The position numbers and the translations under genes were made by a program. A model generated the notes under the pieces. That model saw nothing but the letters and a program-made list of their open reading frames with translations, was not told the origin of the DNA and made no database searches. From Actinophytocola sp. (lineage in GTDB: Bacteria > Actinomycetota > Actinomycetes > Mycobacteriales > Pseudonocardiaceae), in the NCBI GenBank assembly GCA_009377475.1, contig WHTY01000052.1:1-33568 (forward strand): a DNA stretch of 33,568 nt, in the 5' to 3' direction. This document shows positions 16,563 through 24,341 of the stretch, one piece after another. How positions within the stretch are numbered: the stretch's first letter is position 1; every line of letters starts with the position of its first letter.

Positions 16563-17795
16563 ATGCGGCGACTGTTCATTCCGATCGCGGTCGTGCTCGT
16601 GGCCGTGCTCACCGGTGCGGGCGCGGTGGCGGCGATCGACCGCGGCTACACCGTGTCGGTCGTGCTGCCGAACGCAACCAACCTCATCGAGGGTGGTTCG
16701 GTGATGCGCGACGGCTACGAGGCGGGCGCCATCGAGAGCATCGACGTCGAGGACGGCAAGGCCAAAGTGGAGTTCTCGCTCGACGACGAGTTCGCGCCGT
16801 TGCACGAGGGTGCCAAGGTCACCGTCGACTGGAAGGCCGTGCTCGGTGAGCGGCTGCTGACCGTCACCGACGGTCCTGCCGAGAACGCCAGCGTCCCCTC
16901 CGGCGGTCTGCTCACCTCGGCGATGGCCGAACCGGTCGAGATCGACAAGGTCCTCGCCGCCCTCGACCCGCCGACGAGGAATAAGCTGAACTCCCTGATC
17001 ACCCGGCTGTCGCGAACGCTGGACGGCAGCGAGCGCGATATCAACCAGACAGTGCGCTCGGCGGGCCCCGCGGTGCACGCGCTCGGCCAGGTGCTGCGGG
17101 GTGTCGGCACCGACGGTGAGGCGATCCGCCAGCTCGCCACCCAGCTCAACCAGACCATGCGCATCCTCGCCTCGCGGGACAAGGAGATCCAGCAGGTGGT
17201 CAACAGTCTGGCCGACGCATCGAGCACGGTCGCCGAGCAGCGGCAGGCAATGGGTGAGTTGCTGCGGAGGCTGCCTGGCACCGTCCGGCAGGCGAACCAG
17301 ACCCTTGGCAAGGTGCCGGACACGGTGGACAAGACCGTGCCGCTGCTCGAGGACATGCGTCCGGTGGCTGAACGGCTGCCGTCGACGGCACGCAACCTGC
17401 GGCCGGTGCTGGCCGATCTGCGGCCAGCTATGAAGCAGCTGCGCCCCACATTGGACTCCACGGCAGAGCTGCTGCGCGCGACTCCCGGGTTGCTCGACAC
17501 CGCGAACGCGACTCTTCCCGACGCGACGCGGGCGATGCGCGGGATGGTGCCGGCACTGGACTACCTGCGGCCCTACACGCCCGAGCTGACCGGCTGGTTG
17601 TCCAACTGGGCGTCGGCGACCGGCAACTACGACGCCAACGGGCACTACGGCCGCATCTTCATCCAAAACGGACTGGAATCGGGCAACGTCAACCCTGGCA
17701 TCACTGGCCCCGGTGTCGAGCAGCGCCCCGCGCCGTTGCCTGGCGAGATCGTGGGGCAACCGTGGCACGACGCCTTCGGGAGTGGAATGCGATGA
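16563..17795 (+). CDS. MCE-domain protein 1 (MceA position)
   Basis: This 410-residue protein has one N-terminal membrane anchor (residues about 4-25, RLFIPIAVVLVAVLTGAGAVA). An MCE/MlaD domain lies at about 30-115, and a long alpha-helical region to about 350 has regularly spaced RPV/RP motifs (MRPVAERLP, RNLRPVLADLRPAM). The C-terminal segment includes YDANGHYGRIF. The MCE core motif is unusual: VMRDGYEAGAIESI instead of the common V-x-x-x-GV-x-VG-x-V. It starts 3 nt after the ATPase stop. It is expected to join five sibling proteins in a hexameric tunnel crossing the cell envelope. The letter assignment follows position only. Confidence 0.9.
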   Translation: MRRLFIPIAVVLVAVLTGAGAVAAIDRGYTVSVVLPNATNLIEGGSVMRDGYEAGAIESIDVEDGKAKVEFSLDDEFAPLHEGAKVTVDWKAVLGERLLTVTDGPAENASVPSGGLLTSAMAEPVEIDKVLAALDPPTRNKLNSLITRLSRTLDGSERDINQTVRSAGPAVHALGQVLRGVGTDGEAIRQLATQLNQTMRILASRDKEIQQVVNSLADASSTVAEQRQAMGELLRRLPGTVRQANQTLGKVPDTVDKTVPLLEDMRPVAERLPSTARNLRPVLADLRPAMKQLRPTLDSTAELLRATPGLLDTANATLPDATRAMRGMVPALDYLRPYTPELTGWLSNWASATGNYDANGHYGRIFIQNGLESGNVNPGITGPGVEQRPAPLPGEIVGQPWHDAFGSGMR

Positions 17796-19150
17796 GGTTC
17801 ACCCGTATCCGCGTGCTGGCGACGGCGCTGTGCGTCGTCCTTGCCGCCACCGCGGCGGCGACCGGATTCGCGATCTCGAACAACGGCGCCCCCGGCACGA
17901 TGACGATCGTCGCCCAGTTCGACTCGGCCGCTCCGCTGGTCGACGGAAACGAGGTCAAGCTGGACGGCGTCGTGGTCGGCGAGGTCGTCGAAATGTCCAT
18001 CCGCGACGGTCATGCCAATGTCCTGCTCAGCCTCGAACCGGTGGCGCAGCCCGTACATCGCGACGCTCGCTTCACGATCCGGCCGGTCAGTCTGCTCGGC
18101 GAGCGCTACGTCGACTTCGAGCGAGGGAGTCCCACCGCTCCGCCGCTTGACCCGGACCAACCGGTACCGGTATCGCAGACCGGCAGCAACGTCGACCTCG
18201 ACGAGATGCTCAACGTGCTCGACGAGCCAACCGGCGAGGGCCTCGCGTTCCTGGTGACGACCCTCGGCGAAGGGTTGCGCGGCAACGGTAAGAACGCGGA
18301 CGCCGCCATGAAGGCACTGGCACCGGCGTTGCGTGACACCCAGCGCTTCACAACCGTGCTCAATGAGCAGAACAGCCTGCTGAACGCGCTTGTCGAGCAG
18401 GTGCAGCCGGTCGCGAAGGCGGTGGCCACCGAAGACGGCAAGGCGCTTGACCGGTTGGTCGGCGCCGCCGACCGGCTGCTGGCGGCAACGAGTTCGCAGC
18501 AACGCGCCCTCGACACCACACTGGCTCGGTTGCCCGATGCGCTGCGCACGGCGAGGAAGACCCTCGACCAACTGGCGGGCACCGCCAAGCAGGCGACACC
18601 GACACTGCGGGAGATGCGGCCGGTCACCGAGGAGCTGACCGCCATCTCCGGCGAGTTGATGCGTTTCTCCGACGCCCTCGATCCCGCACTTGCCACCGCG
18701 GATCCGGTGCTGCGGCGGGCCGAGAAGCTGCTCGACGCGGCGGCACCGGTCAGCGAGGACCTGCGTGCGGCGGGGCCGGGGTTGAGGAAGTCGCTGCGGG
18801 CGGCTCGTCCGACCATGGCGGAGCTGACCGCGAATCGGGACAAGGTCTTCGACTTCATCCGCTACTGGGCGCTGGCCACCAACGGCCGTGACGGTCTATC
18901 GCACTACCTGCGGGTCAACGCCATCGTGAACCCCGACACGCTCACCGGTGCGCTGCCCGGCGGGACCCCGAAGCAGGCCGCCGAGGACAAGGACTCGCAG
19001 GACACGCCGCAGCTGCCCGGTGTGCCGGGAGTGTCCGGTCTGCTTCCCAGTCCAGAGTCGGACGACGGCGATAAGAAACGTGATCCCACCGGTCTGACGC
19101 CGGAGCAGGAGTCCGGCCTCATGGGCTTCCTGATCGGCGATGGCTCGTGA
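17792..19150 (+). CDS. MCE-domain protein 2 (MceB position)
   Basis: This 452-residue member of the Mce hexamer has an N-terminal anchor at residues about 5-28 (RIRVLATALCVVLAATAAA). The MCE domain at about 33-115 contains VKLDGVVVGEVVEMSI, LLGERYVDFERGS and a PVPVSQTGSNVDLDEML boundary. A helical domain then runs to about 375, and the tail is Pro/Asp/Ser-rich, ending GLMGFLIGDGS. The ATG overlaps the previous stop (ATGA). A cysteine at residue 14 (ATALC) does not match the lipobox, because Leu precedes Cys, so I do not call a lipoprotein. No enzymatic residues are expected. Confidence 0.9.
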   Translation: MRFTRIRVLATALCVVLAATAAATGFAISNNGAPGTMTIVAQFDSAAPLVDGNEVKLDGVVVGEVVEMSIRDGHANVLLSLEPVAQPVHRDARFTIRPVSLLGERYVDFERGSPTAPPLDPDQPVPVSQTGSNVDLDEMLNVLDEPTGEGLAFLVTTLGEGLRGNGKNADAAMKALAPALRDTQRFTTVLNEQNSLLNALVEQVQPVAKAVATEDGKALDRLVGAADRLLAATSSQQRALDTTLARLPDALRTARKTLDQLAGTAKQATPTLREMRPVTEELTAISGELMRFSDALDPALATADPVLRRAEKLLDAAAPVSEDLRAAGPGLRKSLRAARPTMAELTANRDKVFDFIRYWALATNGRDGLSHYLRVNAIVNPDTLTGALPGGTPKQAAEDKDSQDTPQLPGVPGVSGLLPSPESDDGDKKRDPTGLTPEQESGLMGFLIGDGS

Positions 19151-19167
19151 GCGGAAAGGTGACCAGC

Positions 19168-20463
19168 ATGAGATTGCGCAAGGCGATCATGTCGGGCAAG
19201 GCCGCTTTAGTGATCGGGACCGTCGTCGTCCTGGTGTTCGCGGCGGCCGTTGTGTTCGGGCTCAACGCGACGCACGGCGTGCCGTTCGCCGAACGTAAGG
19301 CGGTCAAGGCGGCGTTCGACGACGTGGGCGGCCTCATCGAAGGCGACGACGTGCGGATCGCGAGCAGCCGGGTTGGCTACGTCGAGGACATCCGGATCGA
19401 GAACGGTCGCGCCGTCGCCCTGTTGCAGATCGACGACGAGAACACCGCGATCTATCGCAACGCCAGCGCGACGACGGCGTCGGTCGGTGCGCGTTCGGCG
19501 CTGGGACAGAAGTTCGTCGACCTCGACACCGGCTCGCCCGATGCGGGCGAGCTGCCGCCGGGGAAGGTGATCCCGAAGCGCGAGACGCGTGGCGCCCAGG
19601 AGATCAGCGAGCTGTTCAACGTCTTCGATCCGCGCACAAGGAAGGCAGCGGGAAGCACGTTGCGCGAGCTCGGCGGTGGGCTCGCCGGCCGTCACCACGA
19701 CCTGCGCGACATGCTGGGCACCGCACCCACGATGTTGCCCGCACTGGGCACGGTGTCGGATTCGCTCGCCGCGAGGGACGGCGCCGACCTCACCAGAATG
19801 CTGACCTCGGCCGAGCGGCTGGCAGGCCGGTTCGCGGGCAGGGAGCAAGAGATCGCGGAGCTGACCCGCCAGCTCGGCACCACGATGGACGCCGTGGCTG
19901 CCGACGGCGGCAGCCGGGTCGCCGAGATCCTGGATCGCTCGCCTCGGGCGCTCGACGAGGCGACGACGGCGCTGACGGCGTTGTCGGGGCCGCTGGCCGA
20001 CGCCGAGAGCGGGCTGCGGACCATGCGCCCTGGCGCGAAGGCACTCGGTGACGCCACCGATGACCTCCGAGGGGTGTTCCGCGAGGGTGTCGAGCCGCTG
20101 CGCAAGGTGCCAGGCGTCGCGGGCAAGGCGACACCGGCGGTCGGCGAGTTGACCAATGTCTTCGTCGATGCCCGCCCGCTGGCTTCGCAACTGGTGGACA
20201 CCACGAGGGACGCAGCGGAGCCGCTGTCGGTGCTCGCGCCGTATCGGGCGGAGATCTCCACCTTCTTCACGCGGGCTGCCAGCGCGCTCTCTCAGGGCGA
20301 TGCCGCTGGCAACTGGCTGCGGATCTACCTGGTGCCGCGTTCGGAGTCGATAACGGGCACCGTCCCGGTCAAGGATCCCTCGGTCTCGAGCAACCCGTAC
20401 CCCGGCCCGGGCGAGGCGGGCAAGGACTCGGCGACGGTGCCGGGCGAAGGAGGCGGACGCTGA
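19168..20463 (+). CDS. MCE-domain protein 3 (MceC position)
   Basis: This 431-residue Mce protein has an anchor near residues 10-32 (AALVIGTVVVLVFAAAVVFGL). The MCE domain at about 40-125 contains VRIASSRVGYVEDIRI and LGQKFVDLDTGS, followed by a helical region with GAKALGDATDDLRGV. The tail contains NPYPGPGEAGKDS and a Gly-rich end. I preferred the ATG at 19168 because GAAAGG at 19154-19159 is well placed. A GTG at 19147, which overlaps the upstream stop, would add 7 residues and cannot be excluded. The NPYPxPG tail is shared with MCE protein 6. The conserved GV of the MCE loop is replaced by SS in this protein. Confidence 0.9.
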   Translation: MRLRKAIMSGKAALVIGTVVVLVFAAAVVFGLNATHGVPFAERKAVKAAFDDVGGLIEGDDVRIASSRVGYVEDIRIENGRAVALLQIDDENTAIYRNASATTASVGARSALGQKFVDLDTGSPDAGELPPGKVIPKRETRGAQEISELFNVFDPRTRKAAGSTLRELGGGLAGRHHDLRDMLGTAPTMLPALGTVSDSLAARDGADLTRMLTSAERLAGRFAGREQEIAELTRQLGTTMDAVAADGGSRVAEILDRSPRALDEATTALTALSGPLADAESGLRTMRPGAKALGDATDDLRGVFREGVEPLRKVPGVAGKATPAVGELTNVFVDARPLASQLVDTTRDAAEPLSVLAPYRAEISTFFTRAASALSQGDAAGNWLRIYLVPRSESITGTVPVKDPSVSSNPYPGPGEAGKDSATVPGEGGGR

Positions 20464-21770
20464 TGGTTCCGCGCAGGAGTTCATGGCGCCCCCGGCGGGT
20501 GTCGGCGTTACGGCTCGGGGTGGCCTTCATCGTGGTGTCGCTGCTGGCCGGGGTCGCGTTGTTCCAGAAGAACAAGCTCCTCACGATGGTCGAACCTGGT
20601 GAGACGATCACGATCGAGTTCGCCAAGGCTCACCAGCTGCGGGAGTACGTCTCCGACGCCAAGATCGCCGGTGTCCCGGTCGGTGTCGTCACATCGGTGC
20701 GGCGCACCGAGGCAGGCATCACCGAGGTCGATGCCAAAGTAGACGGTGAAGAGCTCGACAAGCTGGGGACCGCTCCCGCTGCCAAGATCAGGCCGACCAC
20801 CCTGCTGGCAGGCAACTACTACCTCGACCTCAAGCCCGGCGGCCAAGCCGGCCGGTTCGAGGGGAGCATTCCGGTCGAGCGGACCACACTGCCGACCGAG
20901 CTCGGCGATGTCACTTCTGCGCTGCAGCCGGACGCGCGCAAGGGCGTCCGCAGCAGCATCAGGGACCTGGACGGCACCCTGCGACAGGGCGGCGCACGGG
21001 AGCTGAAGGAGCTCGCCCTGCGGGCGCCAGGCACCCTCGACCCGGCGGCCGGAGTGTTCGACGCGCTGCGCGGCACGAGGCCGAAAACCGACCTGCCGGA
21101 CCTGGTTGGCGGGCTGGAAGCATCCTCACGTGCGCTCGCGGGGCAGCAGGGCCAGCTCAGCGGGATCGTCGGCGACCTCGCCACCACCTCGCGCATCCTC
21201 GACCGCCGAGCCGGCGACATGGCCACCGCGGTCGCCGGGATGCCGGAGACGCTACGCGCCACCGACGACGGACTGCGGCGCCTTGACGGCACCCTCACGA
21301 AGCTCGCGGATACCGCTGGTCCTGCCCGGCCAGCGGTGCGGGAGCTCGGCAGGACGCTCGACCAGCTCGACCCGGTGCTGGTCGAAGCGCGCCCCGTGGT
21401 GAACGACCTGCGTGAGGTGCTCGCGCAAGCCCGCCCGCTCGTGACCGACCTCGAGCCGACGAGCCGCAAACTCGAGACCACCCTGGAGCATGTGCGAGGC
21501 CCCGTCCTCGAGCGCGTCAACGGCCCGATCCTTGACACGCTCAACTCGCCGTGGCAGGGCAGTGGCAGGTACGAGGGCAGCGGGTCGAAACGCCCGCTGT
21601 ACCAGAAACTCGCCCACCTCGCCGCGACGGCCGACCGGGCGACGATGGTCGACAAGAACGGCTCGATGCTCAACTTCCATGCCGGTTTCGGCCCCGGCTC
21701 GGTCGCGGGGCTGCCGATCAGCCTCGAGCAGATGTTCCGCAACCTCGCCGGGCAGCAGGAGGGTCGATGA
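20463..21770 (+). CDS. MCE-domain protein 4 (MceD position)
   Basis: This 435-residue Mce protein has a basic N-terminus (VPRRSSWRPRRVSALRLG), then an anchor at about residues 18-35 (VAFIVVSLLAGVALF). The MCE domain at about 45-130 contains AKIAGVPVGVVTSVRR and LLAGNYYLDLKPGG. A helical region with repeated LDPVLVEARPVVNDL and LAQARPLVTDL motifs follows. The tail GSVAGLPISLEQMFRNLAGQQ resembles tails seen in other actinobacterial Mce proteins. Its ATG shares one base with the preceding stop (TGATG), indicating coupled translation. No lipobox or enzyme motif is visible. Confidence 0.9.
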   Translation: MVPRRSSWRPRRVSALRLGVAFIVVSLLAGVALFQKNKLLTMVEPGETITIEFAKAHQLREYVSDAKIAGVPVGVVTSVRRTEAGITEVDAKVDGEELDKLGTAPAAKIRPTTLLAGNYYLDLKPGGQAGRFEGSIPVERTTLPTELGDVTSALQPDARKGVRSSIRDLDGTLRQGGARELKELALRAPGTLDPAAGVFDALRGTRPKTDLPDLVGGLEASSRALAGQQGQLSGIVGDLATTSRILDRRAGDMATAVAGMPETLRATDDGLRRLDGTLTKLADTAGPARPAVRELGRTLDQLDPVLVEARPVVNDLREVLAQARPLVTDLEPTSRKLETTLEHVRGPVLERVNGPILDTLNSPWQGSGRYEGSGSKRPLYQKLAHLAATADRATMVDKNGSMLNFHAGFGPGSVAGLPISLEQMFRNLAGQQEGR

Positions 21771-23029
21771 TGAGCGAACGTCGTGGCGCCGGAGGTGGAC
21801 CCTCCCGATTCTGGGAGCGCGCCCGTAACGAGCCGGGACTGGGGCGCAACCTGGTCGTCATCGCCGTACTGGTGGCGCTCGGCTCGGCCGTCGGCGGCTA
21901 CTTCCTCAGCAATCAGCGCTTCAATCCACCGTGGGAGAACAAGTACAGCGTGTACGCAACCTTCGATGAGGCACCCGCGATCAGCCCTGGCAACGGTCAG
22001 GAGGTGCGCATAGCGGGGGTGAGCGTTGGCGACATCCGTTCCTCATCGGTGTCGCAGGACGGCAAGGCAGTACTTGAACTGCGGATCGACCACAACCACG
22101 CCGTCTACGACAACGCCGCCGTCGTGCTGCGGCCGAAAAGCCCGCTGAACGAGATGTACATCGAGCTCGACCCAGGCTCACCGCCCGCCGATGAGCTCGG
22201 TGAAGGCGAGCGGCTGCCGCTGGCCAACACCCGGCGTCCCATCCAGGTGGACGAAGTCCTCGCGCACTTGGACGACAACACAAGGTCCGCGCTGACCACG
22301 CTGCTGTCGGAGTCAGACGTCGCGCTCGCCAACGCGCCGAAGACACTGCCGCGCGGTCTCGACGAGCTCAACGGCGTGCTTGGCGACCTTCGCCCGGTCG
22401 CCGAGCAGCTCAACCAGCGGCGCGGCACCCTCGCCGAGCTCGTCACGGCACTGTCGGACATCTCGGACGCCGTCGGCCGCGACGACCAGCGGCTGGTACG
22501 GCTGGCGGACTCGCTGCAGCGCACCCTTGGCACCGTGGCTGAGCGGGGCCGCCCGCTCGACGAGTCACTCGCCCAGTTACCCGGACTCTCGCGGCAGCTG
22601 CGGTCGGCGACGACCGAGGTCAGCGGGCTGGCAGGGGAACTCGATCCGGCACTGGACAGCGTGAAGGCGGCCAGTGACGGGCTGCCGAAGTCGTTGTCGC
22701 GGTTCCGCGAGTCCGTCGGCGAGTTGGACGGCTTCCTCGACGACGCCCGGCCGGTGCTCGCCAAGGCGCGTCCTGTGGTGGCTGACCTGCGTCCCGCGGT
22801 TGCCGACCTGAATCACGCACTCGGGGACCTGAGCCCGATCGCCCAGCGGCTCGATCCGGTCACCTCGGGCCTGTTGCCCTACCTGAACGACCTCGGGGCG
22901 TATGTGAACAACACCAACTCGGTGCTGAGCATGACCGATGCCAACCGCGGCATCCTGCGCGGTCAGGTGAACGTCTCGCCGCAATCGCTTCCGTTGCCGT
23001 CGCTCGGCGGCGCGCCGACTCCCCGCTAG
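21770..23029 (+). CDS. MCE-domain protein 5 (MceE position)
   Basis: This 419-residue Mce protein has an extended soluble N-terminus with a basic/aromatic stretch (SRFWERARNEPG), then an anchor at about residues 25-45 (NLVVIAVLVALGSAVGGYFL). The MCE domain at about 55-140 contains VRIAGVSVGDIRSSSV and LNEMYIELDPGSP. Long helices follow, with ARPVLAKARPVVADLRPAV, and the tail is Pro/Ser-rich. I use the ATG at 21770, with AGGAGG at 21757-21762. An ATG one codon earlier (21767) overlaps the upstream stop and is equally possible. In mycobacteria the fifth protein is a lipoprotein; here there is no cysteine after the anchor. Confidence 0.9.
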   Translation: MSERRGAGGGPSRFWERARNEPGLGRNLVVIAVLVALGSAVGGYFLSNQRFNPPWENKYSVYATFDEAPAISPGNGQEVRIAGVSVGDIRSSSVSQDGKAVLELRIDHNHAVYDNAAVVLRPKSPLNEMYIELDPGSPPADELGEGERLPLANTRRPIQVDEVLAHLDDNTRSALTTLLSESDVALANAPKTLPRGLDELNGVLGDLRPVAEQLNQRRGTLAELVTALSDISDAVGRDDQRLVRLADSLQRTLGTVAERGRPLDESLAQLPGLSRQLRSATTEVSGLAGELDPALDSVKAASDGLPKSLSRFRESVGELDGFLDDARPVLAKARPVVADLRPAVADLNHALGDLSPIAQRLDPVTSGLLPYLNDLGAYVNNTNSVLSMTDANRGILRGQVNVSPQSLPLPSLGGAPTPR

Positions 23030-23039
23030 GTGGCGACAC

Positions 23040-24341
23040 ATGAGGATTCCGCACGCTCTCATCCCCGCGATCCGCATCACCGTTGTGCTGGTGTTCGCCG
23101 CGTTGTGCACGGCGATCTTCAGTTTCTTGTGGGTGAACGCCGGTGGCAAGATCCCGCTGGTCAGCCGCGCCGGGTACCAGGTGGACGTGATGTTGCCCGA
23201 TGTGGACAACCTGGTGTTCCAGTCCGACATCAGGATGGCGGGTGTGCCCATCGGCAAGGTCGAAGACGTCAAGACCGGCGGGGGCGACAAGGCACGGGTC
23301 ACCCTCGAGCTGGATGAGCAGGTCGCGCCGCTGCACCAGGGTGCGACGGTGACGGTGCGCAACAAGACCATGATCGAGGAGACCTACCTCGAGGTGGCTG
23401 ACGGTCGTGGCGGCGAGCTCCCGAGCGGCACGCTGCTTGCCGAGGACGCGGGCAAGCCAAGCGTGCAGCTGGACGACGTGCTGACCAGCTTGGACAAGCC
23501 GACGCGGGAGGCACTGCGGCAGACCATCCACTCATCGGCCGCAGCTACGCGCGGCGGCAAGGACGACATCTCCCGTTCGCTGCAAGGCCTTGGTGAGCTG
23601 GGCAGGGAAGGCGGCGACGCGCTCACGGCGCTGGCCGCCCAGTCGAAGGACCTACGGCAGGTCGCGAACAACACAACCGCGCTGTTACAGGCGCTGGACA
23701 CGCGGCAGGGCCGGGTGACCGAGCTGGTGCGGGACTCCAACGCACTCACCAAGACGATGTCGGCCAACCGCAAGGACCTCGAGCAGTTGATGCGAGAGCT
23801 GCCGCCGCTGCTGGACACCACCACGACCGCGAGCAAGGACCTGCGCCGGTTCGCGGGCGCGCTGGCACCAGTGACCGCTGACCTCAAGCGTGCGGCGCCT
23901 GACCTGTCTGCCGCCTTGCGAGAGCTGCCTGCTACTACCGAGGATCTGCGGAAGCTGCTGCCCTCGCTCAACCGGGCGCTGGACCGCGCACCCGCCACGC
24001 TGGACCGCGTGCCCGCCTTCGCCGACTCGACGCGACCGTTGCTGTCGACGCTGGAAGTGGAGCTGGCCGACGTCAACCCGATGCTGGCGTATCTGCGACC
24101 CTACGGGCGCGACCTTGCCGCGTTCTTCACCAACTTCTCGTCCTACCTTGGCGGGTCGGATGCCAATGGCCACATCGGGCGGGTCATGCCGGTGATGAAC
24201 GAGAAGTCGGTGAACTCGCCGCTCGACACCCAGCGGGGCCCGTTGCGCAAGTACAACCCGTATCCAAAACCGGGCGGCGCCACCGACCCCGAGAACTTCC
24301 ATGGTGAGTACCCGCGGGTCGAGGAGGAACCACCGCGATGA
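23040..24341 (+). CDS. MCE-domain protein 6 (MceF position)
   Basis: This 433-residue last MCE-domain protein has an anchor at residues about 9-32 (PAIRITVVLVFAALCTAIFSFLW). The MCE domain at about 43-125 contains IRMAGVPIGKVEDVK and IEETYLEVADGRGG. A long helical region with LPPLLDTTTTASKDLRRFAG follows. The C-terminal motifs are SDANGHIGRVMPVMNE and YNPYPKPGGATDP. The DANGH and NPYPxPG motifs recur in other proteins of this set. The ATG is at 23040, 10 nt after the previous stop. Its own stop overlaps the RND transporter start (ATGA), which places that transporter in the same operon. Confidence 0.9.
   Translation: MRIPHALIPAIRITVVLVFAALCTAIFSFLWVNAGGKIPLVSRAGYQVDVMLPDVDNLVFQSDIRMAGVPIGKVEDVKTGGGDKARVTLELDEQVAPLHQGATVTVRNKTMIEETYLEVADGRGGELPSGTLLAEDAGKPSVQLDDVLTSLDKPTREALRQTIHSSAAATRGGKDDISRSLQGLGELGREGGDALTALAAQSKDLRQVANNTTALLQALDTRQGRVTELVRDSNALTKTMSANRKDLEQLMRELPPLLDTTTTASKDLRRFAGALAPVTADLKRAAPDLSAALRELPATTEDLRKLLPSLNRALDRAPATLDRVPAFADSTRPLLSTLEVELADVNPMLAYLRPYGRDLAAFFTNFSSYLGGSDANGHIGRVMPVMNEKSVNSPLDTQRGPLRKYNPYPKPGGATDPENFHGEYPRVEEEPPR

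Noticed and set aside
17792..17880. Possible lipobox at residues 11-14 (TALC) of MCE protein 2
   Set aside because: The residue before Cys is Leu rather than Gly/Ala/Ser, and the hydrophobic segment continues past Cys, so it reads as a plain membrane anchor.
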